The notes below the pieces were generated by a model. The model was not told the DNA's origin and did no database searches. It saw only the letters and a list, made by a program, of their open reading frames with translations. A stretch of 64,000 nucleotides of DNA from Stomorhina lunata (lineage: Eukaryota; Arthropoda; Insecta; Diptera; Rhiniidae). Below, piece after piece: positions 11,663 to 22,077 of the stretch; the stretch's first letter is position 1; the number at the start of each line of letters is the position of its first letter. The translations under genes and the position numbers were made by a program. Where the stretch lies: the NCBI GenBank assembly GCA_933228675.1, contig OW121741.1:41030580-41094579 (forward strand). Reading direction: 5' to 3'.

Positions 11663-12336
11663 TGTTTGTAAATTTAGTAATAATGCGAGGTTTTCGATCT
11701 GTCTAAATTGGGGATAATCCTCCTGAAGAGATGGCTTAACCAACCATCGAAACGCGTCGAGGAATTTGGTTTCTCCGCAAACATTTTTTGGCTTTTTATC
11801 AATAAATTGATCTGTTACATTAATAAATAAATGTAACAGGTTTGGGATCAAATGCAAATACACTTCTTTTTGAATAATATTTACATCCCGACTAATTTGT
11901 TATTTTTTGATAAAACTGCATGCATTCAGCTTATTTTTAAAATAAACTTGTTTATTTTAAAACATCTTACCCCCCCTTCTTCACAGCATTCTGCATATAG
12001 TAGCCGACGGCTACAGCAAGAATGTGGGAAGTGAAGGTAGATGAAAACTGAAAAATGTTTGTTTTTGTTCAGTCGATAATCTACGCTTTTACTTTTGGTT
12101 TATGAACATAATTCTTAATAGTTATGTTTGTAAATTTAGTAATAATGCGAGGTTTTCGATCTGTCTAAATTGGGGATAATCCTCCTGAAGAGATGGCTTA
12201 ACCAACCATCGAAACGCGTCGAGGAATTTGGTTCTCCGCAAACATTTTTTGGCTTTTTATCAATAAATTGATCTGTTACATTAATAAATAAATGTAACAG
12301 GTTTGGGATCAAATGCAAATACACTTCTTTTTGAAT
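11663..12336. mobile_element. Direct-repeat (TRIM-like) insertion in repeat B
   Basis: Two near-identical direct repeats of 213 and 212 bp (11663-11875 and 12125-12336), both beginning TGTTTGTAAATTTAG and differing by one indel, flank 249 bp of unrelated sequence. Uninterrupted repeat B copies read GGCAAATTGATTACAG here, so the whole block is an insertion after CAAAT. The plan looks like a terminal-repeat retrotransposon in miniature, but the repeat ends are not TG...CA and only AAT is duplicated. A post-insertion tandem duplication is the alternative. Confidence 0.6.
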
Positions 12337-12908
12337 TGATTACAGTTATTACAAAGCTTACGTATGTAAAAAATGAACTCAAAATTCTCTTTATCTTTAG
12401 GTTTCACGAGCGTTTTAGTGATATTTGTCTCATTTAGTGCGTTTTTAAAGAAGATTTTATATGGGAGCTATGGTCAAATGTGGACCGATTTTAACGAAAT
12501 TTGGCACAGTGATTTTAGTTTACAAAGCCAGTAGTTTTTTTAAATTTCATGAAAAAATATTGATACTTGTGGACAATATATAAATTCCGGGAAGTGGAGC
12601 CTATGGGAGGTACCAGAAATAATGGACCGATTTTGACGAATTTCAATAGCTATGGTCCCGTTATCAAAAAACTGATCTGTGCCAAATTTCATCAAATTAT
12701 CTTTAGAATTGCGACCTGTAGTTTGATTACAAGGTTTACATGGGGGTCCAGCCAGCCAGACGGACGGACATCGCTAAATCGACTCAGAAAGTGATTCTAA
12801 GCCTATTGGTATACTAAAAGGTGGGTCTAAGACAAATATTTCAATGCGTTACATACATCAGCACAAACTTATAATAACCTTTCCACCTATGGTGGTGAAG
12901 GGTATAAA

Positions 12909-14146
12909 TATAAAAACCAAATCTTTTTACCTTCCACAGTATTTACCTATAACCGAATAAAATTATATCTTTACAAAAATAGATGCAACGTACTCGTTAC
13001 AACAAATATGTATGGAGAAATAAAGTTACAAATGTTGCAAGGCTTAAAAGGTAAATAAGTTGCCAGTTATTTTATCTGCAAAATTTTTACAAAATAATTT
13101 TTAGAAAAAAGAAAAAAAAACAATAAGAACTACCAAAAAATAATTTACACCATAAAATAGTAAATGTACTTAACAACAACTGCAATTACATACGAGTACA
13201 CACAAGTAACACAAAATGTACAAATTTTAAAAAAATATTAGAAGGACTCGCGAAAAAAGTTCATGAACAAATTATCAAAAAAAAAAAAAATATCAAAAAA
13301 TTTCATAAACAATTTCTAGCCAACTTTAAATAAATAACATTTTAGTTCAAGCCCAACAAAATTTCGATCACTTACAAAATTATAACAAGTTCCCGAGCAG
13401 GTCTACTAAATACTCGTAAAAATACTTTGTTCACAGAAAAATTCATAAATGCAAATTTACTTTCTAACGAGAGAGTAAACAACAACAAAAAGATGAAAAT
13501 TCATATTTTAAGTTAAAAGTTATAATGGAAGATTTAAAATGTCATGTTACTTTTCACATTCAATGTACGTTCCAGACCCTGTTCAAGCACTCATGTCCAG
13601 CAACACTTACAAATACGAAACTTGTGGAGGAGATAGCACTTGGAAAAGTTTAGTCAAATAAATAAAATCATGAATATCATTTTGGTCAGGATGTGAATGA
13701 AGTTTTCATTTAAATATTTTATATAAATTTTTGTAATTAATTACATATGAGAGTAAAATATAATTTTGTAAAATTTATTTTATTTAACTAATTACTAACA
13801 AAAAAATTAATTTACAAAACTAAAAAGCTTAAAGTAATGAAGCTGTAGACCAGTGTCTGCAACCGCTATTCCCGATTAATAGAAAATGTAGCTGTTAAAG
13901 GCAACTAAACTCTGTATCAATATCAGGACTCAAAATTTACATTTCGGCTTTCTTTCAAGAAATACAAATACGGAATGGGATGCTATATCATCCCCAAGTC
14001 TTTTTAAATATCTTCCTGTCATGGTAGTCAACAATTAGTAACTATGTCTTAATAGTGGCAGCGATCGATTTTATCTGCCACATCGGCTATTTATGACTAA
14101 TGTTAACTTTTGATTACACAATCGTGAGTTTTAGCTGCATAATGAT
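12909..14146. other. Non-coding DNA
   Basis: AT-rich spacer between repeats B and A. No open frame with coding character and no internal repeat that I can recognise. Confidence 0.5.
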
Positions 14147-15108
14147 TTTTATAACCACCATCAAAAAGAATGGGGGGTATATTGAGATACCCCCCATTGG
14201 CTCAAAAACCAAAATTGAGTATATTCTGACTACTTATAAAATTCTAAGACGATTGAGCGATGCCCTTCTGTCTGTTGTCGTCACAATAAAACCTTAACGA
14301 AAGAATATAGGTCACAGAAATTTCGCATAAATATTCTTTATTTCTTTGAAAATGTTGGTATTGAAATCGGGCAAAATCGGTTTACATTTGACCATAGTTC
14401 CCATATAACCTCGTCTAGGCTAATCGCTTATTTGCTAATAAATGACAAATTATAATAGCTATGATGATAAAATTTGGTATATAGAAGTTTTACATAAGTA
14501 CTAGGCAGCATATAAAATTTCATCCAAATCGGTTCACATATAACCATAGCTCCCACACAAAAAAACTTAAGGAAACAGCCAAAATTTCACCTAAAATACA
14601 CTTAAATGCCAATAATTGATAAACTGTAATAGCTTTGTCCATTAAGTTTAGCACAAGAAAGTCTTATATGAATACCAGCTAGTGTGCAAAATTTTGTCAA
14701 AATCGGTCACCATTTGACCATAGCTCCCATATAAAAAACTTACGGAAACACAAAAATACAAAAAGAAAAGGGGGTTTATGTCCGTCAGACGAAAGCGCGA
14801 CAGCTCCTTAACTACAAAAGCTAGAGAGACAAAATTTTACAAAAGTATTTTTGATGTGTACTAACAATGGACGAAATCGGTTTACATTTAGTTAGAGCTC
14901 CCATATAACCCCGATCCGGGAAACACATTATTGTTGATAAATCGAGTACAATTGTAATAGCTATGACGACTGAATTTAGAATAGAGAAGTTTTGTGCAAC
15001 TGTTGGTCAGTATATAAAATTTTATAGGAATCGGTCCATACTTAACTATAGCTTTCATGTAAAAAACACTCCCGGAAACCGAAAAAAAATGTAGCAAAGG
15101 CCAGTTAA
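14147..15108 (+). mobile_element. Repeat A copy 3, truncated
   Basis: The left end TTTTTATAACCACCATCA and body phrases are present up to GCAAAGGCCAGTTAA near 15108; the hairpin end is missing. Internal deletions shorten the body, and the GTCY tracts are reduced. Confidence 0.7.
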
Positions 15109-16022
15109 TTAGATGAACGGAGATTGATGAACTTTGAACAAAAACTGACAATGTTGCTTGTAAACAACAAATGACATGAAAGGGTTAATTCAAAGAATCA
15201 TGTTAAAAACTTTTTGTAAAGTTTATTACTGATTTTTTTTGATCCAATTTAAAAATAACTTTAGTAGTTTTGACTTAACAAATGTATTAAAGTATTTGGA
15301 TTTTATGCCAATTTTAATTAGTAAAAAAGGAAAACCGCAGACAAACGTGGTTTTCAACTCATCCCCAGTATAAATCTCTTGAGGGCTCTTAGAATAATTG
15401 TTCATTTACAGGCCTCACTCATATGGAAGTATCAAAATATATTATTTGAAATAAAAAAAAGCAGACAAAACATTTTTAAATTGTGAGTAAAAATTTGGAA
15501 AATTCATGAATTTAAGAAAGAAACAGTTTAATTAAATTAAGTTTTGCCGTAAGAAATATTTAAGTAACAATTTCAATATGTAGTACTTTTTGCCATATGC
15601 CTTTTGAGTTTTTTTTATTGACCCATTTACTCATACATACAGAAGTTTTGTCAGCTTACAAATGAAAAGTTAACTTTGATTTTTAGATCTAAAATTCGTT
15701 TATCTAAAAATGAAAACTTTATCTCTGTCCATTTCGGTCATTAATGTCGAACTAAAACCAACAATAAACCAATGGCATTGATGTTGATGTTAACACCATT
15801 GAAATGGTCCAAATACCAAAATAACAAAGTGTTAAATCTGACAATAGCCAAATAGTGCTTATTTTACAAAATTAGTCCCACAATGGATTCAGTAATAAAT
15901 TGAATCATTAGTTTCTACAAAATTTTTCTTCCAAAAGCATTAAAATGATAGACAAAGAAAATAGTTGGAAAATGAAATATATTAGGTGTTCAAAAAAGTT
16001 GGGTTAAAAATTTGATAAAAAA
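15109..16022. other. Non-coding DNA
   Basis: Spacer without recognised features, ending next to repeat B copy 3. Confidence 0.5.
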
Positions 16023-16806
16023 AACAAGTAAGATAGTCGGTCAAGCCGACCTTTGACCTTCACCACTAAGGTCAAAGGTGTTCTTTTTCCTGTATAAAGA
16101 CAAATATTTGCTAAATTTTGCCATCATACAAACATTTTCTCAAAACTTATGTATTTTAGTTCTTTCCGTCATTTTGACTTATATGAGAGCTAGGGTCAAA
16201 TGTGAACCGATTATACCGAAATTTAGCAAGTTAATTACAGTTTTTACATTATGTATGTAAAAAATAAACTCAAAATTCTCATTATCTTTAGATTTACGAG
16301 CGTTTTAGTGCTTTTTGTCTCATCTAGTGCATTTTGACAGAAGAGTTTGTATGGGAGCTATGGTCAAATGTGGACCGATTTCAACGAAATTTGGTTTACA
16401 TAAGCAGTATACGTTTTAAGTTTCATGAAAAAATATTGCAATTTGTGACCAATAAATCAATTCCGTGAAGTGGGGCATATGGGAGGTACCATAAATAATG
16501 GGCCGATTTCGACGAATTTCTATAGCCATGGCTCCACTATCCAAAAATGGTCTGTGCCAACTTTCATCAAATTATCTTTAAAATTGCGACCTGTACTTTG
16601 ATTACATGGTTTAAATGGGGGTCCAGCCAGCCAGCCGTACCGCCAGATGGACGTACGGACGGGTTGACATCGCTAAATCGACTCAGAAAGTGATTCTAAG
16701 CCTATTGGTATACTAAAAGGTGGGTCTAAGACAAATATTTCTTTGCGTTGCATACATCAGCACAAACTTATAATACCCTTTCCACCTATGGTGGTGAGGG
16801 GTATAA
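16023..16806 (-). mobile_element. Repeat B copy 3
   Basis: AACAAGTAAGATAGTCGGTCAA hairpin end at left (with a small deletion) and GGTGGTGAGGGGTATAAA at right. GGACGTACGGACGGG lies near 16650. Otherwise as copy 1. Confidence 0.72.
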
Positions 16807-17392
16807 AAACATATCGTTGATATATTTGAAATAGTCTAATGCATTAAACACATAGGCAACAGCAGGCTACGGGCTACAACCTGTCAAAATTAGAATACAT
16901 GCATTCAAATAGAAATAAATTTTTTAGAGCCGACACGGCTACACGACTACCGACGACCATTGTAGCTGTAGCCAAATTAAACTATTTTCTATTTTTGTTG
17001 GCGACTATAAAAGATTTAGTGCTGTCAACATCATATAATATTGAAATAAATGAGCGATTTAAACCACTAGACTTTATTTATAATAAATACAATGGGGAGA
17101 ATTTATGTAAACAATTTACATACTTATCAAATATTTATATATTTACGGTCCAATTTATAAAAATGTTATATTTTGGCTTATAAGCTTACAATATTTATCA
17201 TACACTTATTGTTTTATAAGCCATTAATAAAAATTTGATTTTATAAACATGTTATGAACATATTATAACAATTACTCACTTTTATAGTTTTTGTGCTTTT
17301 ATGTTGGTAATACCACGTTTCAAATTGTCATTTTGTGCTGTTCAAATAAAAATTATATAAGTAAATTACAATTTGAAAAAATTTCGGTATAT
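16807..17392. other. Non-coding DNA with a short dispersed repeat
   Basis: Contains ATGCATTAAACACATAGGCA...CAGGCTAC (16839-16870), which recurs in inverse orientation at 23815-23846 with one mismatch in 32 bases. The 94-residue open frame at 16899-17183 has no recognisable domain and is judged fortuitous. Confidence 0.5.
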
Positions 17393-17465
17393 GAAGTAGC
17401 TCAGTGGGTAGTGTCTCCGCCTAGCAGTCGTAAGTCGTGAGTTCAAATCTCAGTGAAGAATTGAG
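17393..17465 (+). other. tRNA-like sequence (SINE head or tRNA pseudogene)
   Basis: GTAGCTCAGTGGGTAGTG resembles an A box and D arm, and GTGAGTTCAAATCTCAG a T arm with a B box. The two acceptor strands do not pair and no regular anticodon stem is visible, so this is not a functional tRNA gene. A T-rich stretch follows. It differs from the SINE family elsewhere in the window. Confidence 0.5.
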
Positions 17466-17555
17466 CAAGAAATTTTTTTTTTAATTTATTTCTTTAATTA
17501 CATTAAAAAATGTATCTTTATTGATGCCAGTGTTCAAATCGGACCAGGTCAAATT

Positions 17556-18047
17556 GTTCAAAATCGGTCCATTATTTATGGTACCTCCCATAGGTCCCAC
17601 AAATATTAATATTTTTTCATGAAATTTAAAACAGATACTGCTTATGTAAACTTAAATCACTGTACCAAATTTCGTTGAAATCGATCCACATTTGGCCATA
17701 GCTCCCATACAAACTCTTCTTCAAAAACGCACTAAATGAGACAAAAAATCACTAAAACTCTCGTAAATCTAAAGATAATGAAAATTTTGAGTTTATTTTT
17801 TGCATACATAATTTTTGTAATAATCAATTTGCCAAATTTCGAGATAATCGGTCAACATTTGACCCTAGCTCTCAGATAAGTCCAAATGACGGAAACAGGT
17901 TGAATATATACGTTTTGAGAAAATGTTTGTATGATGGCAAAATTTAGCAAATATTTGTCTTTATACAGGAAAAATAACACCTTTGACCTTAGTGGTGAAG
18001 GGTATCGTATGGTCGGCTTGACCGACTATAGCGCTTTCTTACTTGTT
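17556..18047 (+). mobile_element. Repeat B copy 4, truncated
   Basis: Begins in mid-element (AAATCGGTCCATTATTTATG) and runs to the hairpin end GGTCGGCTTGACCGACTATA followed by TTTCTTACTTGTT. The other terminus is missing. Confidence 0.72.
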
Positions 18048-19147
18048 CTTATTAAAAATAATTTTTTAATTAAAAACATTTTGAAGAAAATTTACTCCAA
18101 TCTGGTTACTTTTTTCAAGATTTTGGAAAATCGTGCCGCTAAGCAATCTACTGATTTAATATAAGATATACTGTGAAAGTATACATATGTATGTATATAT
18201 GGTAAGGCGTTACTTTAGGTAGAATCAACATATTTTTGAATAAGGAGAAATGAATTATCGATTTGTTATAAGGATCAATGAAAAATGCATGCATAAAGTC
18301 TTTTTTCTTAAATCGCAGATAAATAGTATTAAATAATATAAAAATCTTCTTCCTTTTTTTCAATTAATGTATTAAAATTTATTTATATAAAAAATCATTT
18401 TGTTTGCCATCAAATGTGTTAAAAATAAAAAAAGTCGCAATTATCAAATTTTTAAGCAACCAAACTTTTTATTGTATGCTTATAGTTGGGTAGAGGCCAC
18501 AATAAAAATTTCAAATTTTATGATAGGTTATAACAGTTTAATAAAATATTTTTCCTTTTATAAATTCAATTTTTCCCATTTTAACTTATAGTAGCTGTAA
18601 AACCTATTATAGTTTGTTTATAAATTAGGCTGTTAATGTATATAATAATATCTAATAAAATATTATGTAAAAATTTATATTTATATAACTCTAACTCAAT
18701 AGAAAGTAAAATAAAATAAAAGTTATTTTTTAAACGGTCAAACTCACACGCTACGTGTGCTAGAGCTACGTAGTTCATTTTATATAAAAGCCCAGTATGT
18801 TCTTTATAAAATTCATTATATAAAAGAGCATACTTATATCTATATTGTTTTAAGATATACGAATTTTTATAAAAAAAAAGTCGGTTGCAGAAATAAGTTT
18901 ATAGTATATTAGCTCTTAATCCATTATAAATAATATTATATAGAATATATAAGAATATAAAAGATATTTTCAGTAGCTTTTGTTTGATACCAAAAAAGTT
19001 AATATCGGATATAACTTCTAAAGTTATACCGTATTATTCTTGAAATTTAAAAAGCCCATAACTCTTAAACTATTAGAGAGCACACCAAAATCTTTCTATA
19101 ATTTTTTTTGATATAGACATACCATCAGGTACAGAAAAACCGTTGAT
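18048..19147. other. Non-coding DNA
   Basis: Very AT-rich spacer. A small imperfect hairpin lies at about 18795-18835 (AGTATGTTCTTTATAA against TATAAAAGAGCATACT). It ends at the TTTCGGAG target duplication of the exon-bearing hAT. Confidence 0.5.
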
Positions 19148-19403
19148 TTCGGAGCAGAGAAGCGCAATGAGTATCCGAAAAATGAGTAGAGTTGAATCAT
19201 GATTCATAATTTCTTGTATTCATACTCATTCATACTCATATCCATTTATACTTATATTCATTCATATCCAAAGACGGAAATTTTATTTGTATTTATATTC
19301 AGAAGCACTTACGACGTGTTTGATTCTGACTCTGCTTTACTTCATATATACAGCCTATGCAAAATAAGTATAAATAACTCTCCAATATGAATACACCCTA
19401 AAC

Positions 19404-19744
19404 TTTTTGCAACTCTAAAGCAGCCCTATGATGTCTTTCAGCCTCGTCCCATTGTTGCAGACGACCGAATATATCACCAATACGATGATAAATAACATCA
19501 CGCTTATAGTAGACATTAGGCATCTCGTGTAAAGCCTCGCGATATACGGCTAAAGCTCGCTGTAATTTTCCTTGTTCAACGAAGAGAGCACCTAACTGCA
19601 GGTACGAAGATATTCTAGCATTCTCATGAGTCGGACGATCTCGCACACCAGTACCGTCGACCTTGGAACCCTCTTGCAATACATGGGCAGCATCTTGACA
19701 TTTACCCAAGGCAATTAGGGAAATACCCAAGTTTAAATAGGCCA
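19404..19744 (-). CDS. TMTC-family TPR protein, single exon (partial)
   Basis: The 113 uninterrupted codons encode three tetratricopeptide-type segments: residues about 1-25 (YLNLGISLIALGKCQDAAHV), 46-77 (SYLQLGALFVEQGKLQRALA) and 83-112 (HRIGDIFGRLQQWDEAERHH). This matches the C-terminal TPR array of insect TMTC proteins (Drosophila CG31690/CG4341 type), ER membrane proteins linked to O-mannosylation of cadherins. A good acceptor (TTTTTATTAATAG) precedes the exon with a phase-1 junction. The 3' edge is only a weak donor (GTTTAG), with an in-frame stop immediately after, and homology appears to end right there. No neighbouring exon was found. It lies wholly inside a hAT-like element, so it may be a captured copy rather than a working exon. 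Confidence 0.8.
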
Positions 19745-19854
19745 CTATTAATAAAAATTAATATAAACAAACATAATTAATTAATTTAATCACATTTAAA
19801 TGAAGTATGAAATCTATATTTGACCCGATCTATGAAAAGGAAAAAGGTGGCTTG

Positions 19855-20036
19855 TGCCTGTATATACAAAACGGCGAGAGCCACGAAATGCAAGTCTTTC
19901 GGCTTGCATTTTTTTTGCTTGTTTCAAATACGATCGTCTTTAGGGCCTAAAGACGATCGTATTTGAAACAAGCAAAAAAAAATGCAAGCCGAAAGACTTG
20001 CATTTCGTGGCTCTCGTCGTTTTGTATATACAGGCA
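19855..20036. repeat. 182-bp near-perfect palindrome
   Basis: Arms of about 90 bp meet at TTTAGGGCCTAAA (centre 19945). The arms differ by a one-base length difference in an A/T run and one or two substitutions (CGGCGAGAG against CTCTCGTCG). Transcribed, it would form a long hairpin. It sits about 110 bp upstream of the exon (minus strand) within the hAT. No target duplication is visible around it. Confidence 0.9.
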
Positions 20037-20144
20037 TACGATTGTACATACTAACACGTGTAAATAGCAAAGAGAGTAGAGAATTTTTTTTTTTTTACTC
20101 TCTGGTTTACATTTCATTTTTAAATTTTTTGTTTTCTTCTTGTG

Positions 20145-21694
20145 TGGATGATCTGGATCAGAGAAGAGACTGAATACATTCACAAATATTGACAGCAACG
20201 TATGCATGTTGCTTTTGCATTGCCTACAAAGGCAATAACTTTTTATACAGATGCCTTCATTGATTCACACATTTTCGTTGATTGCTTTTTTATACACTAT
20301 TTTATTATTGCACTGCACGTTAATCAACGAAATAGTTTGATGTCACACTTTAAGTTAGAAAAAATTCGAACCACTCTCTCATTTTTCGTTCTGTTCGCAA
20401 AGTATTCGTATAATATGTCTGCGTTGTTATCAGTGCTGCCATATGTTTTTCTTCGCTTTCCCGCTAAATTATTGGGCTAAAATTTTTTTATTGAAAATTT
20501 TTCGATAAAAATATTTTTCTATAGAAAAATTTTTGATAAAAATATTTTTCTATGAAATATTTTGCTATAACAAATTTTCAATAAAATATTTTTCTAAACA
20601 AAAATTTTCAATACAATATTTTTTTATAGAAAAATTTTCAATAAAAATGTTTTTCCATAGAAAAATTTTCAGTAAAAATATTTTTCTATAGTAAAAATTT
20701 TCAATAAGAATAATTTTCTATAGAAAATTTTTCGATAAAAATATATATTTCTATTGAAAAATTGTTGATAAAAATATTTTTTCTATAGAAAGATTTTGTT
20801 TAGAAAGTATTTTTGTATGGAACATATTTTTCTATAGAAAGATTTTCAATAACAAAAACTGTATACAAAAATTTTTGATAAAAAAATTCATTATAGAAAT
20901 TTTTTTATAATAATAATATAAAAAAATACAATCGAAAACTTGTTTTTAAAACGAACTATATACATATTACAAAAAATTACCAATATTAGTTAAAAGTATA
21001 AAAACGGCAACTCTGCCTACGTTTTTGTTATGATTTCTTCGTACCTTAGCGGTAAATAATGCTAAAAAATTTAAATCCCGCTAACCGATAAAGCACAAAA
21101 GAAAATATACCACTCTGACTTGTTTTTGAATAGAGTTGCACAAACATATTACCTAGTAAACTTCTTACTTGTGTTAAAGAGTTTGTTTATAAATTACTTA
21201 AAACGGATTTATGAATCTAAGGTACCCTATTTTGAGGTCTGTGATTGTCCGCCCTAGTAAAAAATATGTTTTGCAAGTTCAAAACTTGATCTCCCTAACA
21301 CTTTGACGACTTTTTACTATAAATTTAACGATTTTGCATCCATTTCATCTGGCAACTTGTTTCTTTCTTTTTGCCTTTGCCCACCTATACAACTATAGTT
21401 TTGTCTTGTGCACAACTTGTCTTGTAACACAACTAAAATCATTCATAATATTTCGTAAACACTCTAGCATTCACTATTAAAAAATGAATGATTGAATGTT
21501 TTCCTATTGTATTGGTTTGCATTTAGAAACACAAGCAATGCATGCAGTAAATTTCATTATACTCTTATTTTGTGAATATGCATTGTTTCGTCTCATTAAA
21601 ATATTGCGAATTGACGGCAAGCTTTCATTTATGTGTGAATACATTCAAAGCAAGAAAACAGCCATTCAATCTCTTCTCTGATCTGGATGATCCA
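20145..21694. mobile_element. Possible nested TIR element
   Basis: TGGATGATCTGGATCAGAGA at 20145 and its 31-bp inverted counterpart ending at 21694 match at 27 of 31 positions. The interior includes the minisatellite. No target duplication was found, so it could instead be subterminal structure of the enclosing hAT. Confidence 0.45.
20479..20935. repeat. AT-rich minisatellite, array 1
   Basis: About fifteen degenerate units of roughly 30 bp built on TTTTTCTATAGAAAAATTTT plus CAATAAAAATA. The same unit type forms arrays at 58050-59015 and 59441-59802. The right flank shares TTAGTTAAAAGTATAAAAA and CGGCAACTCTGCC with the array at 58050-59015, so array and flank travel together as a dispersed unit. 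Confidence 0.8.
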
Positions 21695-22077
21695 TAGTAC
21701 TCTAAGTACTTTTTTGAATTTATGAATACAAATGGATAGTTTATGAATCATTCATATTTTGAGTTGTGTGAGTTTTAAATCAATTTGCGACTCATACTTG
21801 CTTCTAGCTGTATTTGTGAATCAACGTCGTAGTAAGTATGAGTAACTCTGGATAGTTTTTTTTAAATGACGTGTAGTCATTTATACTCTAAAATGAATGA
21901 ATCATTATAAGTGTCTTAGTATTGATCCATTGCGCTTCTCTGTTTCGGAGGTTAATTAATAAAATGAATTTATGTCGTTTGTATCAAAATTTAAATTGTT
22001 ACTTTGTCCATCTTATAAACGCGATATTGGCACCACTCATAAACAGGTCTTTCGAAATGTAGCTGCCATCTTAAGGG

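Larger units (their letters stand above)
11108..12908 (-). mobile_element. Repeat B copy 2, split by two insertions
   Basis: It starts AACAAGTAAGAAAGTGATAT with the CCGACC hairpin arm and ends GGTGGTGAAGGGTATAAA. Comparison with copy 1 shows two foreign blocks: a SINE at 11197-11524 and a direct-repeat element at 11663-12336. With those removed it is a normal-length B copy. Confidence 0.75.
19156..21942. mobile_element. hAT-like transposon carrying a host-gene exon
   Basis: The left end CAGAGAAGCGCAATG is an exact 15-bp inverted match to the right end. Both ends are flanked by the same 8-bp sequence TTTCGGAG (19148-19155 and 21943-21950). CAGAG-type ends and 8-bp duplications are hAT hallmarks. 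Subterminal zones on both sides are rich in ATTCAT/CATAC words, and ACGACGTGTTTGATTC near 19311 has an inverted partner GAATCAACGTCGT near 21818, supporting a single element. Inside lie a TMTC-family exon, a 182-bp palindrome, a TIR-like pair and a minisatellite. No transposase was seen, so it is non-autonomous. Alternative: two unrelated ends with a coincidental duplication, which is unlikely. Confidence 0.82.

Noticed and set aside
17393..17465. Functional tRNA gene
   Set aside because: Acceptor strands do not pair and the anticodon arm is irregular; kept only as a tRNA-like sequence.
19947..20207. Open frames on both strands over the palindrome (19947-20207 and 19982-20173)
   Set aside because: The two frames mirror each other because of the inverted repeat; no domain and low-complexity tails.
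20479..20935. CRISPR-like array
   Set aside because: Repeats are contiguous, degenerate and without unique spacers, and the genome is eukaryotic; it is a minisatellite.
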